Origin: Saccharospirillum salsuginis
Lineage (GTDB): Bacteria; Pseudomonadota; Gammaproteobacteria; Pseudomonadales; Natronospirillaceae
DNA: 64,000 bases
Reading direction: 5' to 3'
NCBI RefSeq assembly: GCF_014651855.1
Contig: NZ_BMXR01000001.1
Coordinates: 1 to 64,000, forward strand
Shown here: positions 9,012 through 18,966 of the stretch, piece after piece
Layout of the letters: each line of letters begins with the position of its first letter
How positions within the stretch are numbered: position 1 is the stretch's first letter
Notes under the pieces: model-generated
What the model was told of the DNA's origin: nothing
Databases searched by the model: none
Seen by the model: only the letters and a program-made list of their open reading frames with translations
Made by a program: the position numbers and the translations under genes

Positions 9012-10004
9012 TTATTCGTAACCGGCCATAAACTCGCGGAACAGCGCCGGGATGGCATAGTCGTAAGTCTGGCTGCGCGCATCGTCCCGGTTCTGCAGGG
9101 CGTGGTGCCAGCTCAACAGAGAGACCAGCGGCCAGGCCTTGCGCGAGCGTTCGAACAGATCGTCGATGTCGACGTCCGGCAATTGAGCCTTCCACGGCGC
9201 CAGATACGCCTGGATGTACGGATACAGGCCGGCGTCCCCATCCTTCAGGCCAAAGCGGCGCTCCAGTGTCGCCAGTACGGTCCGCATCGACATGAACGGA
9301 TGACTGACACTGGCGTCGCCCCAGTCGAAAATACGTCCATGCTCTTCAAACCAGGCGATATTGCCGTCATGCAGGTCACCGTGGTTCAGAGTGTCGCTCA
9401 AATCACCCGGATAGAGTGAATCGGCGAACGCCGGCCATTCGTCCAGCAGCGCCTGCAACCGAGGCAGATGGTCGGCCGTCAGCCGGTCTTTTTCATCCTC
9501 CACCTCAATTGTGATCGCCTGATCGATCAGTGGTTGCACCAGCTCGGGCAAGCGTTGCATGGTCCGATCCGGCAAGCCAAGGGAACGCAACGGAATCGAG
9601 TGCTCCATCCAGTCGATCTGCATCCGGGCGTAATCCGCCAGTATGCGAAACCAGGGCTCAGGCTGAGGCGGATCGCCGAGAACAGTGCGCATCGTTGGCC
9701 CTGCGTCGTCCACCAGGAGCCACCCCTTGCTTGAGTTCATGGCCACCGGTTCGGGTACCAGATCGGGATGAGACTGGAACAACTGGGCGGTGAGCGCCAG
9801 TTCGGCTTTCATGAAGGGGGCTACGCTTTTGCAATACAGGACCCGGTTGCCCTTGGTCAGTTTCCAGACATGGGACCAGGGACGATCGGTCAGGATCTCA
9901 ATGGCATCGAGAGGATAACAGTTGAGTTTGCGGAGATAAGGCTGAACCCAATCGTCCAGCTCAGCGGGTAATGCGGGTGCTTCGGTTGTACCAGATTCGC
10001 TCAT
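9012..10004 (-). CDS. Aminoglycoside phosphotransferase (APH)-fold kinase
   Basis: A 330-aa soluble kinase-like protein. The APH catalytic loop is intact: NHGDLHDGN at about residues 225-233, and the metal-binding Asp in IFDWGDASVSHP follows about 20 residues later. Substrates of this family include small alcohols, amines and antibiotics; nothing here suggests resistance rather than metabolism. It converges on the response-regulator gene with only three bases between stops. The ATG at 10004 lacks a strong ribosome site, and a TTG 39 bases upstream is an alternative start. Confidence 0.8.
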   Translation of the reverse strand: MSESGTTEAPALPAELDDWVQPYLRKLNCYPLDAIEILTDRPWSHVWKLTKGNRVLYCKSVAPFMKAELALTAQLFQSHPDLVPEPVAMNSSKGWLLVDDAGPTMRTVLGDPPQPEPWFRILADYARMQIDWMEHSIPLRSLGLPDRTMQRLPELVQPLIDQAITIEVEDEKDRLTADHLPRLQALLDEWPAFADSLYPGDLSDTLNHGDLHDGNIAWFEEHGRIFDWGDASVSHPFMSMRTVLATLERRFGLKDGDAGLYPYIQAYLAPWKAQLPDVDIDDLFERSRKAWPLVSLLSWHHALQNRDDARSQTYDYAIPALFREFMAGYE

Positions 10005-10153
10005 AGTCGCTAAATGTTTAGAGGTCAAAGTACATTGTGCCAAAACAAAGGACCAAGTTCACGGCTTTGTCATCAAAATGAGAAATGAGGCCGATTTGTC
10101 CAGCCCCGCGCATTCTTTTACCATTAGCGGCTGCTAAATGACTGAGTCGATCC

Positions 10154-11065
10154 ATGTTCAAAGCCGTCTTGTCGACCCTGATGGGCGTCATCAGCGCCGC
10201 CGCGCTGCTGGTTCACACCCTCTTTCTGGGGGTGTTTTTGTACTTTTTCATCCTGCTGCGCCTGGTGTTCCGCTTTCCGGCCGCGCAACGGCGTATCAAC
10301 CCCGCCATCACCGAAGTCGCCGCCACCTGGGTGGGTGGCATCCTCTGGTGGATCAACCGCGTGTTCAGAACCCGGTGGGATATCCAGGGGCTGAACAAGC
10401 TGAACCCCAAGGGCTGGTACTTGATCACCGCCAATCATCAGTCCTGGGCCGACATCTTTGTCCTGTTCCGGGTATTTCATCGCCAAATTCCACTGTTGAA
10501 GTTCTTCATCAAGAAGGAAATGGCGCGCATTCCCGTCGTCGGACAAGCCTGGTGGGCACTGGATTTTCCGTTCATGCAGCGTCATTCCCGCGAATACCTC
10601 GAAAAACACCCGGAAAAAGCCGGTCAGGACCTGGAAGCCACGCGTAAGGCGTGCGAGAAATTCTCCCTGGTCCCCACCAGCGTAATGAACTTTCTCGAAG
10701 GCACCCGCTTCACCCCGGCGAAACACGACAAGCAGGGTTCCCCATTCACCCATCTGTTGAAACCGAAGGCCGGTGGCATCGCCTTCACTATTGGCGCACT
10801 CGGCGACAAATTCAGCGCCCTGACCAATGTCACCATCGTCTACCCCAAAGGCGCGCCCAGTTTCTGGGACTTGATGTGCGGGCGCATGCGCCAGGTGATC
10901 GTCCGGGTCGAGGAATTGCCGATACCGCGCCACTTCACCCAGGGCGACTACCAGGGCGATACGGACTTCCGTCGCGAAGTCCAACAATGGGTAACCGGCC
11001 TCTGGGAGCGTAAAGACGCCATGATCGAGGACGTGCTGACCAAGCACGGCACACCTTCCCGTTAA
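10154..11065 (+). CDS. 1-acyl-glycerol-3-phosphate acyltransferase family (YihG-like)
   Basis: A 303-aa membrane-associated acyltransferase of the PlsC family. A hydrophobic N-terminus (about residues 10-45) precedes the catalytic NHQSWAD motif (the NHx4D box) at about residue 94. The substrate-binding motif FLEGTR follows near residue 180. Length and the N-terminal pair of helices fit the YihG/YihG-like branch rather than short PlsC. It would transfer a fatty acyl chain to lysophosphatidate in the inner membrane. It is monocistronic, divergent from the APH-fold gene. Confidence 0.9.
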   Translation: MFKAVLSTLMGVISAAALLVHTLFLGVFLYFFILLRLVFRFPAAQRRINPAITEVAATWVGGILWWINRVFRTRWDIQGLNKLNPKGWYLITANHQSWADIFVLFRVFHRQIPLLKFFIKKEMARIPVVGQAWWALDFPFMQRHSREYLEKHPEKAGQDLEATRKACEKFSLVPTSVMNFLEGTRFTPAKHDKQGSPFTHLLKPKAGGIAFTIGALGDKFSALTNVTIVYPKGAPSFWDLMCGRMRQVIVRVEELPIPRHFTQGDYQGDTDFRREVQQWVTGLWERKDAMIEDVLTKHGTPSR

Positions 11066-11099
11066 AGGCTCACCGTAAACCTCAACGGCCGGGAAGGTG
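11052..11099. terminator. Inverted repeat between convergent genes
   Basis: CACCTTCCCG and CGGGAAGGTG form a perfect 10-bp stem with a 28-base loop that includes the stop codon of the acyltransferase gene. It sits between two convergent genes, so a bidirectional termination role is plausible, but no T-run follows. Confidence 0.35.
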
Positions 11100-11121
11100 A
11101 CAGGAACCGGGCAGGACCGGA

Positions 11122-12102
11122 CTATATATCCCGCTCGAAGTAGAACAGGCCGAAGTAACGGTCGTCATCGAACCAGGCCTGTTCAAACCGATAGCCGGCG
11201 GTGCCGACCAACCCGATGAAAGTATCCGGGTTGTACTTATAGCTGGATTCGGTATGAATGCTCTCACCCGCCTCGATATGGAGGGTTTCCCGGCCAAGCG
11301 TAACATCCTGCGGTAGGTCGGCGATCAGGTGCATTTCGATGCGGTGCAACATGCTGTCGTAGTGGGCGCGATGTCGGAAAGCCTCGACGTTGAAAGCGGT
11401 TCCGAACAATCGGTTAATCTGCCTCAGCGCATTGCGATTGAATTCCGCCGTGACACCCTGGCTGTCGTTGTAGGCCGCCTCAAGCATTGAGGTGGGTTTG
11501 TGCAGATCGACACCAATCAATAGCCCGCATTGACCTCCCAGCCAATCACCCATGGACCGCAGAAAACGTTGCGCCTCGCCCGGATCGAAGTTGCCGATGG
11601 TCGATCCGGGAAAGAACAGGATCGGATGCCCGTCCGGCAGGACATTCCGGTTTGGGAACTGTTGGTGATAATCGGCGACAAGTGCCGTGATCGACAGGGC
11701 GGGATAGGCGTCGCTCAGTTGCTCCAGACTGGTCGCCAGAAAGTCGCCGGAAATTTCCATCGGCACAAACGCGCGGGGCATTGCCTGGTCGAGCAACCAG
11801 CGTACTTTTTCGCAACTGCCGCACCCCGGTTCGACCAACAGCGATTGATCCAGTCGCATCGCCCGCGCCATGTCCGACGCGTGCCGCCGCAGGATGCCAT
11901 TTTCGGTTCGTGTCAGGTAGTACTCGGGCAACTGGGTGATCGTCTCGAACAGCTGCGATCCCCGTTCGTCATAGAAAAAGGTTGGCGAGAGATGTTTGCG
12001 TTCGGCCGACAGGCCCCTCAGCACATCGAACAGCGAGTGCTGGGTGGCCGGTTCCATGTCGATCCAGTCAATCCTTTCTTCCTGGGGCATGCTGAGCGTC
12101 AT
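11122..12102 (-). CDS. egtD: L-histidine N(alpha)-methyltransferase EgtD
   Basis: A 326-aa SAM-dependent methyltransferase that makes hercynine from histidine in ergothioneine synthesis. Family signatures are ERKHLSPTFFYDERGSQLFE near the N-terminus, the SAM site LVEPGCGSCEK, and ILFFPGSTIGNFDPGEA. The start at 12102 is preceded by AAGGAG. It follows egtB by only four bases and is clearly cotranscribed with it. No egtA, egtC or egtE is nearby, as is usual in proteobacteria with the short pathway. Confidence 0.95.
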   Translation of the reverse strand: MTLSMPQEERIDWIDMEPATQHSLFDVLRGLSAERKHLSPTFFYDERGSQLFETITQLPEYYLTRTENGILRRHASDMARAMRLDQSLLVEPGCGSCEKVRWLLDQAMPRAFVPMEISGDFLATSLEQLSDAYPALSITALVADYHQQFPNRNVLPDGHPILFFPGSTIGNFDPGEAQRFLRSMGDWLGGQCGLLIGVDLHKPTSMLEAAYNDSQGVTAEFNRNALRQINRLFGTAFNVEAFRHRAHYDSMLHRIEMHLIADLPQDVTLGRETLHIEAGESIHTESSYKYNPDTFIGLVGTAGYRFEQAWFDDDRYFGLFYFERDI

Positions 12103-12106
12103 GGGT

Positions 12107-13333
<1,227 letters not shown>

Positions 13334-13576
13334 AGTGGTCCCTCGTGCTGAAGTTGAGCGGTAACAGAGCAGTCTAGACCACCGATCGAGGTTTTCAGGT
13401 CGATGCGGTGTTTAACGACGAAAATGTGAACCAGGTTTCAGTTCAAATATGAGTGTTCAAGCCCGATTGTTAGGATAGGTAGTAATTGTGACATCACGAT
13501 GATGTTGGGAGGCGTGGCCAAGCCAACGGATTAGTCGGCTATCGTGCCTGGCTTGGAAAGAGGGCTTCGCCCTCGC

Positions 13577-13656
13577 GGCAGATATCGCCCAAGGCTCTTC
13601 TGCCCTACTGTCAGGTGGATTCTCGTAGGGCAGAAGAGCCTTGGGCGATATCTGCC
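13577..13656. repeat. Inverted doublet of a 32-bp GTAGGGC repeat
   Basis: Two perfect 32-bp inverted arms (13577-13608 and 13625-13656) are separated by 16 bases. Each arm is a copy of a repeat starting GTAGGGC(A/G)GAAGAGCC and ending in (T/C)GCC, which can also fold on itself. Related single copies lie at 36871-36902 and 45362-45392. The doublet is in the 374-base gap upstream of egtB and may also act as a terminator or mRNA barrier. Confidence 0.8.
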
Positions 13657-13707
13657 AAGCGGGTGCCAGCCCGCCCAATCCCCGATTCTTTCCATCCAGC
13701 AAATCAA

Positions 13708-14508
13708 CTACAACAACCACACAGACTGTCCCTTCAGCCAACCGCCAAACCGCCGATTGAACCACTCCATGTAACGCCCCACTTCCGGATTCCCACGATC
13801 ATGAAGGATATTGACCACTTCGATCACCAACCAGGCCATGGTGGTTAAAACCTGGCTGCGAATCGATTCAGAGTGAAACCCGGCCGTATGTCGGACATCC
13901 AGATACGCCGAGCAATATCGATCGACCAGCTCGATGTCCGGCAAGCCGGGAATCATCGGCGCCAGATCCATCGCCGGCGAGCCCATTCCGAAACGTTCCC
14001 AGTCGAACAACACCAGATCACCGTTTTCGCGGCGTCCCCAATTGAACGCATTAGTATCGCCGGACACCGGGCAGACCGGTTCGAAAACCGATGATTGGCG
14101 ATCGAAAAAATCGGGCAGCCATCGATCGATCAACCGCTGCTGATCGGGCTCAAAACGGTCTATCGCCCGTTCCGTGTCTTGAGTCGTCCAACGGTATGGA
14201 AACAATCGATCCCGGTCCAGATTAAGATCGGCTTCGTGGATTTCGGCCAGAGCCTGCATGAAGTCCGGTTGGCCGGTCTCGGACGGGTGGACCGCATGGG
14301 GGATGTATTCAATCCACATACCCTCGCTGGGCGACACCGCGAACACATCCGGAGCCGAGATGCCGGAAGCGCCGGGCTGGCAGAGTATCTCCTGATAAAA
14401 ATAGGCTTCCGTGGGATGAACGGGTGCCTTGTGTATGGCCGTTTTACCCTGCCAGGTGGTTTTCCTGACCCTGGCCTCGCCCATCATGGCGAGATCCTGA
14501 TCCGTCAT
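13708..14508 (-). CDS. APH-fold phosphotransferase with altered catalytic loop
   Basis: A 266-aa protein of the aminoglycoside/choline kinase fold. The loop normally reading HGDxxxxN is SGDTNAFNW, so the His is replaced by Ser while the catalytic Asp and metal-binding Asn are kept. LFDWERFGMGSPAMDLA supplies the second metal-binding Asp. The N-terminal lobe has KTAIHKAPVHPTEAYFY, with the Lys and Glu expected for ATP positioning. It lies 12 bases downstream of the UDG-fold gene and is probably cotranscribed. The substrate is unknown. Confidence 0.78.
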   Translation of the reverse strand: MTDQDLAMMGEARVRKTTWQGKTAIHKAPVHPTEAYFYQEILCQPGASGISAPDVFAVSPSEGMWIEYIPHAVHPSETGQPDFMQALAEIHEADLNLDRDRLFPYRWTTQDTERAIDRFEPDQQRLIDRWLPDFFDRQSSVFEPVCPVSGDTNAFNWGRRENGDLVLFDWERFGMGSPAMDLAPMIPGLPDIELVDRYCSAYLDVRHTAGFHSESIRSQVLTTMAWLVIEVVNILHDRGNPEVGRYMEWFNRRFGGWLKGQSVWLL

Positions 14509-14520
14509 CTGGCGTTCTCC

Positions 14521-15150
14521 CTAGCGCACCGGTTCGGTGGTTGATCGCAGCAGATCATCCATCCCTTGAATGAATTCCGCCTTGCCGCCAAAGGATGGAT
14601 GACGAATATATCGGATGGATTGATCGGGAAATACCGATCGGGCACATTCCAATCCCTTGCGTCCGACTCCGACGACAACAGTCGGTTCAAACAGGTCGTG
14701 CAAGACTCGCAGGAAGTGGCCGCCCTGCTCCACTTCTTTTTTATTCGGGGCCCGGTTGGTCAGTCGTTCACCCGGTCGGTGTGGATGATAGGGAAAGGCA
14801 TTCCAGAACAGCGGCACGACGGGCTTGTCGAGCAGATACTCCCAGACCATGGTGGCGGTATTCTCGGATTCCCGGACCCGGATATCCAGTTGGTCCCGAA
14901 TCGAGTGGATGAACGGATGCGGACTGGAGCGGAACAACTGACCGCTGGAAAACGGAATACCGGTGTATTTGCAGCCTTTGAAACCCGGTGCTTCGCCGAC
15001 CAGCAACAGAGGATTGGTCTGGGTCGCCTGCAATCGCTCAAGGTAAACGCGGAGGTTGTCCACGAGCCTGGGGGTTCGGTAAGGATTGAAAACCGTTTCG
15101 GTATGGCGTTGCCGTTTCAGATCTTTGAGAAATGCGTCGATGGAATTCAC
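14521..15150 (-). CDS. Uracil-DNA glycosylase superfamily protein
   Basis: A 209-aa protein with the alpha/beta fold of the UDG superfamily. Motif 1 is GEAPGFKGCKYTGIPF (about residues 53-68), and the C-terminal DNA-intercalation motif is RHPSFGG. These differ from the Ung family encoded at 27575-28273 and are closer to the COG1573-type group, though the Cys residues of FeS-cluster UDGs are not evident. It likely acts on uracil or damaged bases; activity is inferred. A GTG start is used. It overlaps no gene and sits 12 bases before the APH-fold gene. Confidence 0.8.
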   Translation of the reverse strand: MNSIDAFLKDLKRQRHTETVFNPYRTPRLVDNLRVYLERLQATQTNPLLLVGEAPGFKGCKYTGIPFSSGQLFRSSPHPFIHSIRDQLDIRVRESENTATMVWEYLLDKPVVPLFWNAFPYHPHRPGERLTNRAPNKKEVEQGGHFLRVLHDLFEPTVVVGVGRKGLECARSVFPDQSIRYIRHPSFGGKAEFIQGMDDLLRSTTEPVR

Positions 15151-15280
15151 GGAATGGGAGCCGGAACAGGTTGTACATGGGATAGCCAGTCAGTTCGCCC
15201 ATGGTACCCGAGTCTTTCCGGCAACTGAACCGCGCCAACAACTCGGCTCAGCTTAATCAAGATTGAACGAAGAACCTTGT

Positions 15281-15736
15281 TCAGTCCTCCCAGCGGCGTT
15301 TCAGTTCGTCGTCGGATTCCCGGGCATCCAGCCAGTGACTGCCTTCCGGTCCGGTTTCCTTTTTCCAGAACGGCGCTTCGGTTTTCAGGTAGTCCATCAG
15401 AAAGGCCGCACCGTCGAAGGCCGCCTGGCGGTGCGGACTGCTGCAGCCGACAAAGACGATCTGATCGGCCGGATGCAAATCGCCCACCCGATGAATGATA
15501 CGGACCCGTGTCAGTGGCCAACGTTCACGTACGCGCGCGACGATTTTCTCCAGACAGCGTTCCGTCATGCCCGGGTAGTGTTCCAGACTCAGACCGGTGA
15601 CATGTTCGCCTTCGTTCAGATCCCGCACGCGACCGACGAAAAAGACGACGGCACCGTCCTCGGTATTGTACTCACACAGGGCGTCGTACTCATCCTGTAC
15701 ACTGAAATCCTCGTGTTGGACGGCGATGTGTAACAT
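15281..15736 (-). CDS. moaE: Molybdopterin synthase catalytic subunit MoaE
   Basis: A 151-aa large subunit of molybdopterin synthase, which uses thiocarboxylated MoaD to add two sulfurs to cyclic pyranopterin monophosphate. Visible signatures are GAVVFFVGRVRD near the N-terminus, the active-site basic region FWKKETGPEGSHW near residue 125, and the IIHRVG motif. It is the last of six genes in the moa operon, seven bases after moaD. The start at 15736 is chosen over upstream in-frame codons because it matches family length. Confidence 0.95.
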   Translation of the reverse strand: MLHIAVQHEDFSVQDEYDALCEYNTEDGAVVFFVGRVRDLNEGEHVTGLSLEHYPGMTERCLEKIVARVRERWPLTRVRIIHRVGDLHPADQIVFVGCSSPHRQAAFDGAAFLMDYLKTEAPFWKKETGPEGSHWLDARESDDELKRRWED

Positions 15737-15743
15737 GACGGAC

Positions 15744-15995
15744 TCAGCCTCCGGTGACCGGCGGGAACAAGGCGACTTCGTCACCGGCCTTCAACGCCGG
15801 GTTGCCGTTGACCATTTCCTGATTGACCGCCCGCAGCAAGGGAGCCTCCAGCGAGGGTTTCCAGTCCGGGTGTTCATTGACCAACCAGCCGACCAGGGCG
15901 TCCAGATCGGGCGCCTGTGCAGCGGGTACGTCGAGTTCGGCGGTGTTCAGTTCCTCGCGCAAGCGCGCGAAGAATTTCAGTTGGATGGTGCTCAT
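15744..15995 (-). CDS. moaD: Molybdopterin synthase sulfur carrier subunit MoaD
   Basis: An 83-aa ubiquitin-like protein ending in the essential Gly-Gly (PPVTGG), whose terminus is thiocarboxylated to donate sulfur to MoaE. It starts with [16 protein letters not shown]. The ATG at 15995 overlaps the moaC stop (ATGA), indicating translational coupling. Confidence 0.95.
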   Translation of the reverse strand: MSTIQLKFFARLREELNTAELDVPAAQAPDLDALVGWLVNEHPDWKPSLEAPLLRAVNQEMVNGNPALKAGDEVALFPPVTGG

Positions 15996-16486
15996 GATGT
16001 GCCCTTCGCTGTATCTGACTGCCAATGGCCGGTCTTACCGCCCATTTTCTCCAGGACCCGCAAGCCCTCAATGCGCATGCCCGGATCGACGGCCTTGACC
16101 ATGTCAAACAGGGTCAGCGCCGTGACCGAGGCGGCCGTGAGCGCTTCCATTTCGACGCCGGTCTTGCCGTCGAGCTTGCAATAGGTCTCGACGCGCACCC
16201 GCCCCTCGTCGACCTGCAATTCCAGATCGACCCCGACCTTGCTGAGCATCAACGGATGGCACAGCGGGATCAGGCTGGACGTCTGCTTGGCGCCTTGTAT
16301 ACCGGCGACACGGGCCACGCCGAAAACGTCGCCTTTGTGATGGTCGCCGCGTCGAATCAGCTCCAACGCAGCTTCATTCATATACACATAGGCTTCAGCC
16401 CGTGCTTCCCGTGTGGTAACGGTTTTACCCGAGACGTCGACCATATTGGCCTCGCCCCGTTCATTGATGTGACTGAATCGCGACAC
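15992..16486 (-). CDS. moaC: Cyclic pyranopterin monophosphate synthase MoaC
   Basis: A 164-aa enzyme that converts the MoaA product to cyclic pyranopterin monophosphate. Family motifs seen are [17 protein letters not shown] at the N-terminus, the catalytic [20 protein letters not shown], and IPLCHPLML. The GTG at 16486 aligns with the E. coli start and lies two bases after the moaB stop. A GTG 21 bases further upstream would overlap moaB. It is the fourth gene of the operon. Confidence 0.95.
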   Translation of the reverse strand: MSRFSHINERGEANMVDVSGKTVTTREARAEAYVYMNEAALELIRRGDHHKGDVFGVARVAGIQGAKQTSSLIPLCHPLMLSKVGVDLELQVDEGRVRVETYCKLDGKTGVEMEALTAASVTALTLFDMVKAVDPGMRIEGLRVLEKMGGKTGHWQSDTAKGTS

Positions 16487-16488
16487 CC

Positions 16489-17034
16489 CTACCCCCGGCT
16501 TTCGCACTGCTCGGTGGAAACGGCCTTCAGGTGAGCCACAAAATTACAGGGCTTCTGACGGGCATCGAGCTGTTCCTCGATGATGCGTTCCCAGGCCGTG
16601 CGGCAGGCACTGGTGGAGCCCGGCAGGCAGAACACCAGAGTGCCGTTGGCCATGCCGGCGAGTGCCCGACTCTGGACGGTGGAGGTACCGATTTCCTCGT
16701 AGGACAGCTGACGGAAAAGCTCGCCGAAACCTTCCACTTCCTTGTCGAACAGGGGTTTGACGGCCTCGGGTGTCGAATCCCGTCCGGTGAAGCCGGTACC
16801 GCCGGTGATCACGACGACCTGTGCATCCGCGGAGGCGATCCAGCGGGAAAGATGATGACGGATCTGGTAGACGTCGTCTTTTTCGATGCACCGCTCGATG
16901 ACGGTGTGACCCGCTGTCGTGGCCTTGTCCGCCAGGAACTGGCCGGAGGTGTCGTTGCTCTCGTCGCGCGTGTCCGAAACGGTCAGCACGACGAGGTTCA
17001 GGGCTTCGAAGGTGTCGGAAGTGTGTTTGCTCAT
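16489..17034 (-). CDS. moaB: Molybdopterin biosynthesis protein MoaB
   Basis: A 181-aa member of the MoaB/MogA family, which adenylylates molybdopterin or has a related accessory role. The MPT-binding loop reads [18 protein letters not shown], and [14 protein letters not shown] lies near the C-terminus. The ATG at 17034 has AGGAGA upstream and overlaps the mobA stop (ATGA). No mogA or moeA is in the window, so it may serve the adenylylation step. Confidence 0.93.
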   Translation of the reverse strand: MSKHTSDTFEALNLVVLTVSDTRDESNDTSGQFLADKATTAGHTVIERCIEKDDVYQIRHHLSRWIASADAQVVVITGGTGFTGRDSTPEAVKPLFDKEVEGFGELFRQLSYEEIGTSTVQSRALAGMANGTLVFCLPGSTSACRTAWERIIEEQLDARQKPCNFVAHLKAVSTEQCESRG

Positions 17035-17603
17035 GCGGAATCTCCTGCAGGCAGCGAGGCAGTCGCGAGAAAGCGTTGCCATTCGTCCGGGGTATTCAGA
17101 TTGATCAGTTCATCACCAGCCTCGGGCGTCGGTAACCAGAGGCCGTCGAAGGTTCGGTGCAGATGGCGGATGGATCGAGGCCCGTCCGGGTCCGCCAGCC
17201 AGGTGTCGATCCGGTCGAGCAGGCCTTCGAGGATCGGCAGCCCAAGCGGCAAGGGTGTGTCGCGATAGGCCACCGGCCGGGCCACCTCGGCCATCGATGC
17301 CAGCAACGGGCGCAAGTGCTCGGGGTTAAGCCCCGGCATATCAACCGGTACCACCAGCCAGGCACCGATTTCGGGGTGCGCGCGGGCGGCGGCGGCCATG
17401 CCCGCGAGTGGGCCGGGAAAGTCGGCGTGTTGATCCGGTATACCACCCGGGCCGCTGTGGTAAACGGGCAGGTCCAAGGCTTCGAGACGCCGCTTTTGCC
17501 AGTCCAGCAAGGTGGTTCCATGCACCGGCAAACCGGCTTTATCGCGCCCCATGCGTCGGCTGCGGCCACCGGCCAGCACCAGGACGGCCGAGTGTGCGTT
17601 CAT
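17031..17603 (-). CDS. mobA: Molybdenum cofactor guanylyltransferase MobA
   Basis: A 190-aa nucleotidyltransferase that joins GMP to molybdopterin to make the bis-MGD cofactor. The N-terminal nucleotide loop VLAGGRSRRMGRDKAGL (LxGGxxxRMGxDK) is intact, and WLVVPVDMPGL corresponds to the metal-binding site. It lies two bases after moaA and overlaps moaB. Having mobA inside the moa operon ties guanylylation to pterin synthesis. Confidence 0.94.
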   Translation of the reverse strand: MNAHSAVLVLAGGRSRRMGRDKAGLPVHGTTLLDWQKRRLEALDLPVYHSGPGGIPDQHADFPGPLAGMAAAARAHPEIGAWLVVPVDMPGLNPEHLRPLLASMAEVARPVAYRDTPLPLGLPILEGLLDRIDTWLADPDGPRSIRHLHRTFDGLWLPTPEAGDELINLNTPDEWQRFLATASLPAGDSA

Positions 17604-17605
17604 CT

Positions 17606-18574
17606 TCAGCCCCCGATGATGCTGAGGTTCTGGGTGCCGCCGCTGTTGTGCTCATGCAGCAGATGCGTCGGCGCCTTGAACCTCAACAGTTCGACCAGTT
17701 TGTTCTGCAACTCGGTGTTGTCGACGTCCGGTTGCATCCACTGGCGAACATCCAGACCGTGGTCCGAAAACAGACAGAGATGCAGCTTGCCGGTGCTGGA
17801 GATGCGTAACCGGTTGCAACTGGCGCAGAAATCCTTGCTGTAGGGCATGATCAGGCCGATACGACCGGCGAAATCCGGATGCCAGAATTCCTGGGCGGGG
17901 CCGGCTTCGCGGGTGCGAATGACCGGTTGCCAGCCTTCATTCAGCAGGCGTTCCTTGACCGTCTCCCCGCTCATGTGGTGTTCGCGGAAAAAGGTCGGGT
18001 GGTCGCCGGTTTCCATCACTTCGATGAAGCGCAATGTGACCGGTATGGTTTTCAGCCAGGCCAGAAACTCGCTCAACTGGTCGTTCAGACCGCGCATCAG
18101 AACTGCGTTCACCTTGGTATTCACACCCAGTTCCAGTGCCCGATCCATCCCGTCGAGGACTTCCCGCAACCGGTCGTGACCGGTGATGGCCTGGAACTGG
18201 CGTGGATCGAGGCTGTCGATCGACAGGTTCAACTGGTTCAGGCCCGCCTCGCGCCAGCGGTCGATACGCTGCGGCAGCTTGTAACCGTTACTGGTGATGG
18301 CGACCTTGCGGATGCCGGGCGTCCCGGCGGCTTCGGCAATGATCTCGGGCAGATCCGCCCGCAGACCCGGTTCACCACCGGTCAGGCGCACCTTTTCGGT
18401 GCCGAGCACGGCAAAGGCCCGCAGCGTCTGGCGGATTTCGGGCAGCGTCAGGAAGGACTGATCGGGTTTCCCCTGATAGCCGTCCGGCAGGCAATAGGTG
18501 CAACGAAAGTTGCACACGTCGGTAATGGACAGCCGCAAATAATAGAAACGGCGTCCCAGGGCGTCTTGTAGCAT
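17606..18574 (-). CDS. moaA: GTP 3',8-cyclase MoaA
   Basis: A 322-aa radical SAM enzyme performing the first step of molybdopterin synthesis. The N-terminal cluster is CNFRCTYC (CX3CX2C). The C-terminal GTP-binding cluster is CASC plus a Cys 14 residues further on (CX2CX13C). The protein ends in GG as MoaA proteins do. It is first in the operon, behind a roughly 130-base leader with features of a Moco riboswitch. Its start is preceded by GGAAAGGTGAG, which would be part of that leader. Confidence 0.96.
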   Translation of the reverse strand: MLQDALGRRFYYLRLSITDVCNFRCTYCLPDGYQGKPDQSFLTLPEIRQTLRAFAVLGTEKVRLTGGEPGLRADLPEIIAEAAGTPGIRKVAITSNGYKLPQRIDRWREAGLNQLNLSIDSLDPRQFQAITGHDRLREVLDGMDRALELGVNTKVNAVLMRGLNDQLSEFLAWLKTIPVTLRFIEVMETGDHPTFFREHHMSGETVKERLLNEGWQPVIRTREAGPAQEFWHPDFAGRIGLIMPYSKDFCASCNRLRISSTGKLHLCLFSDHGLDVRQWMQPDVDNTELQNKLVELLRFKAPTHLLHEHNSGGTQNLSIIGG

Positions 18575-18708
18575 GTCTCACCTTTCCAAAGTCGGGAGGC
18601 CAGGCCGTTTCCAGACTGACCCTGTCGCAAACCTTACAGCGTAAGGCGCGAGGCCCGGCGGTCGTATTCGCGTACAGCGAACTTAGACACACGGGGCTCG
18701 GTGTTGTT
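18575..18708 (-). promoter_or_regulatory. Probable molybdenum cofactor (Moco) riboswitch
   Basis: The moaA leader holds segments reminiscent of the Moco RNA motif: CACCGAGCC near its 5' end, GACCGCCGGGCCTCGC in the middle, and GGCCTCCCGACTTTGG followed by AAAGGTGAG directly before the ATG. The last segment would place the ribosome site inside the aptamer. A TATAGT at 18716-18721 (minus strand) could be the -10 element. The call rests on recalled consensus and on position; a covariance search was not possible. Confidence 0.65.
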
Positions 18709-18924
18709 CCCGAAGACTATAGCGCAAGTGTAGGGGCTCTGCACAGAGGCGGGATCCCTCTAACGGGGTAAGGAGGGTGATTTGGGTCAGGCGCTATGTG
18801 GAACATCTTTATACGTCTGCTCCAACCTTGCACCGCCGCTGACGTGAACTAAGGTCAATCGATAAACGCAGCCCTCGAAGGACATCACAAGGTCGTGAAG
18901 CCTGCTGCGATCCAATAATGAAAT

Positions 18925-18947
18925 TGACAGTACCGTGCTCACTGTCA
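18925..18947. promoter_or_regulatory. Operator-like inverted repeat at cytochrome promoter
   Basis: TGACAG and CTGTCA form an interrupted palindrome overlapping a TTGACA-like -35 element (18924-18929) 38 bases upstream of the multihaem cytochrome start. Symmetry and position suggest a repressor or activator site. The protein that binds it is unknown. Confidence 0.4.
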
Positions 18948-18966
18948 TTCTTTAAGGAGTTTCGTC

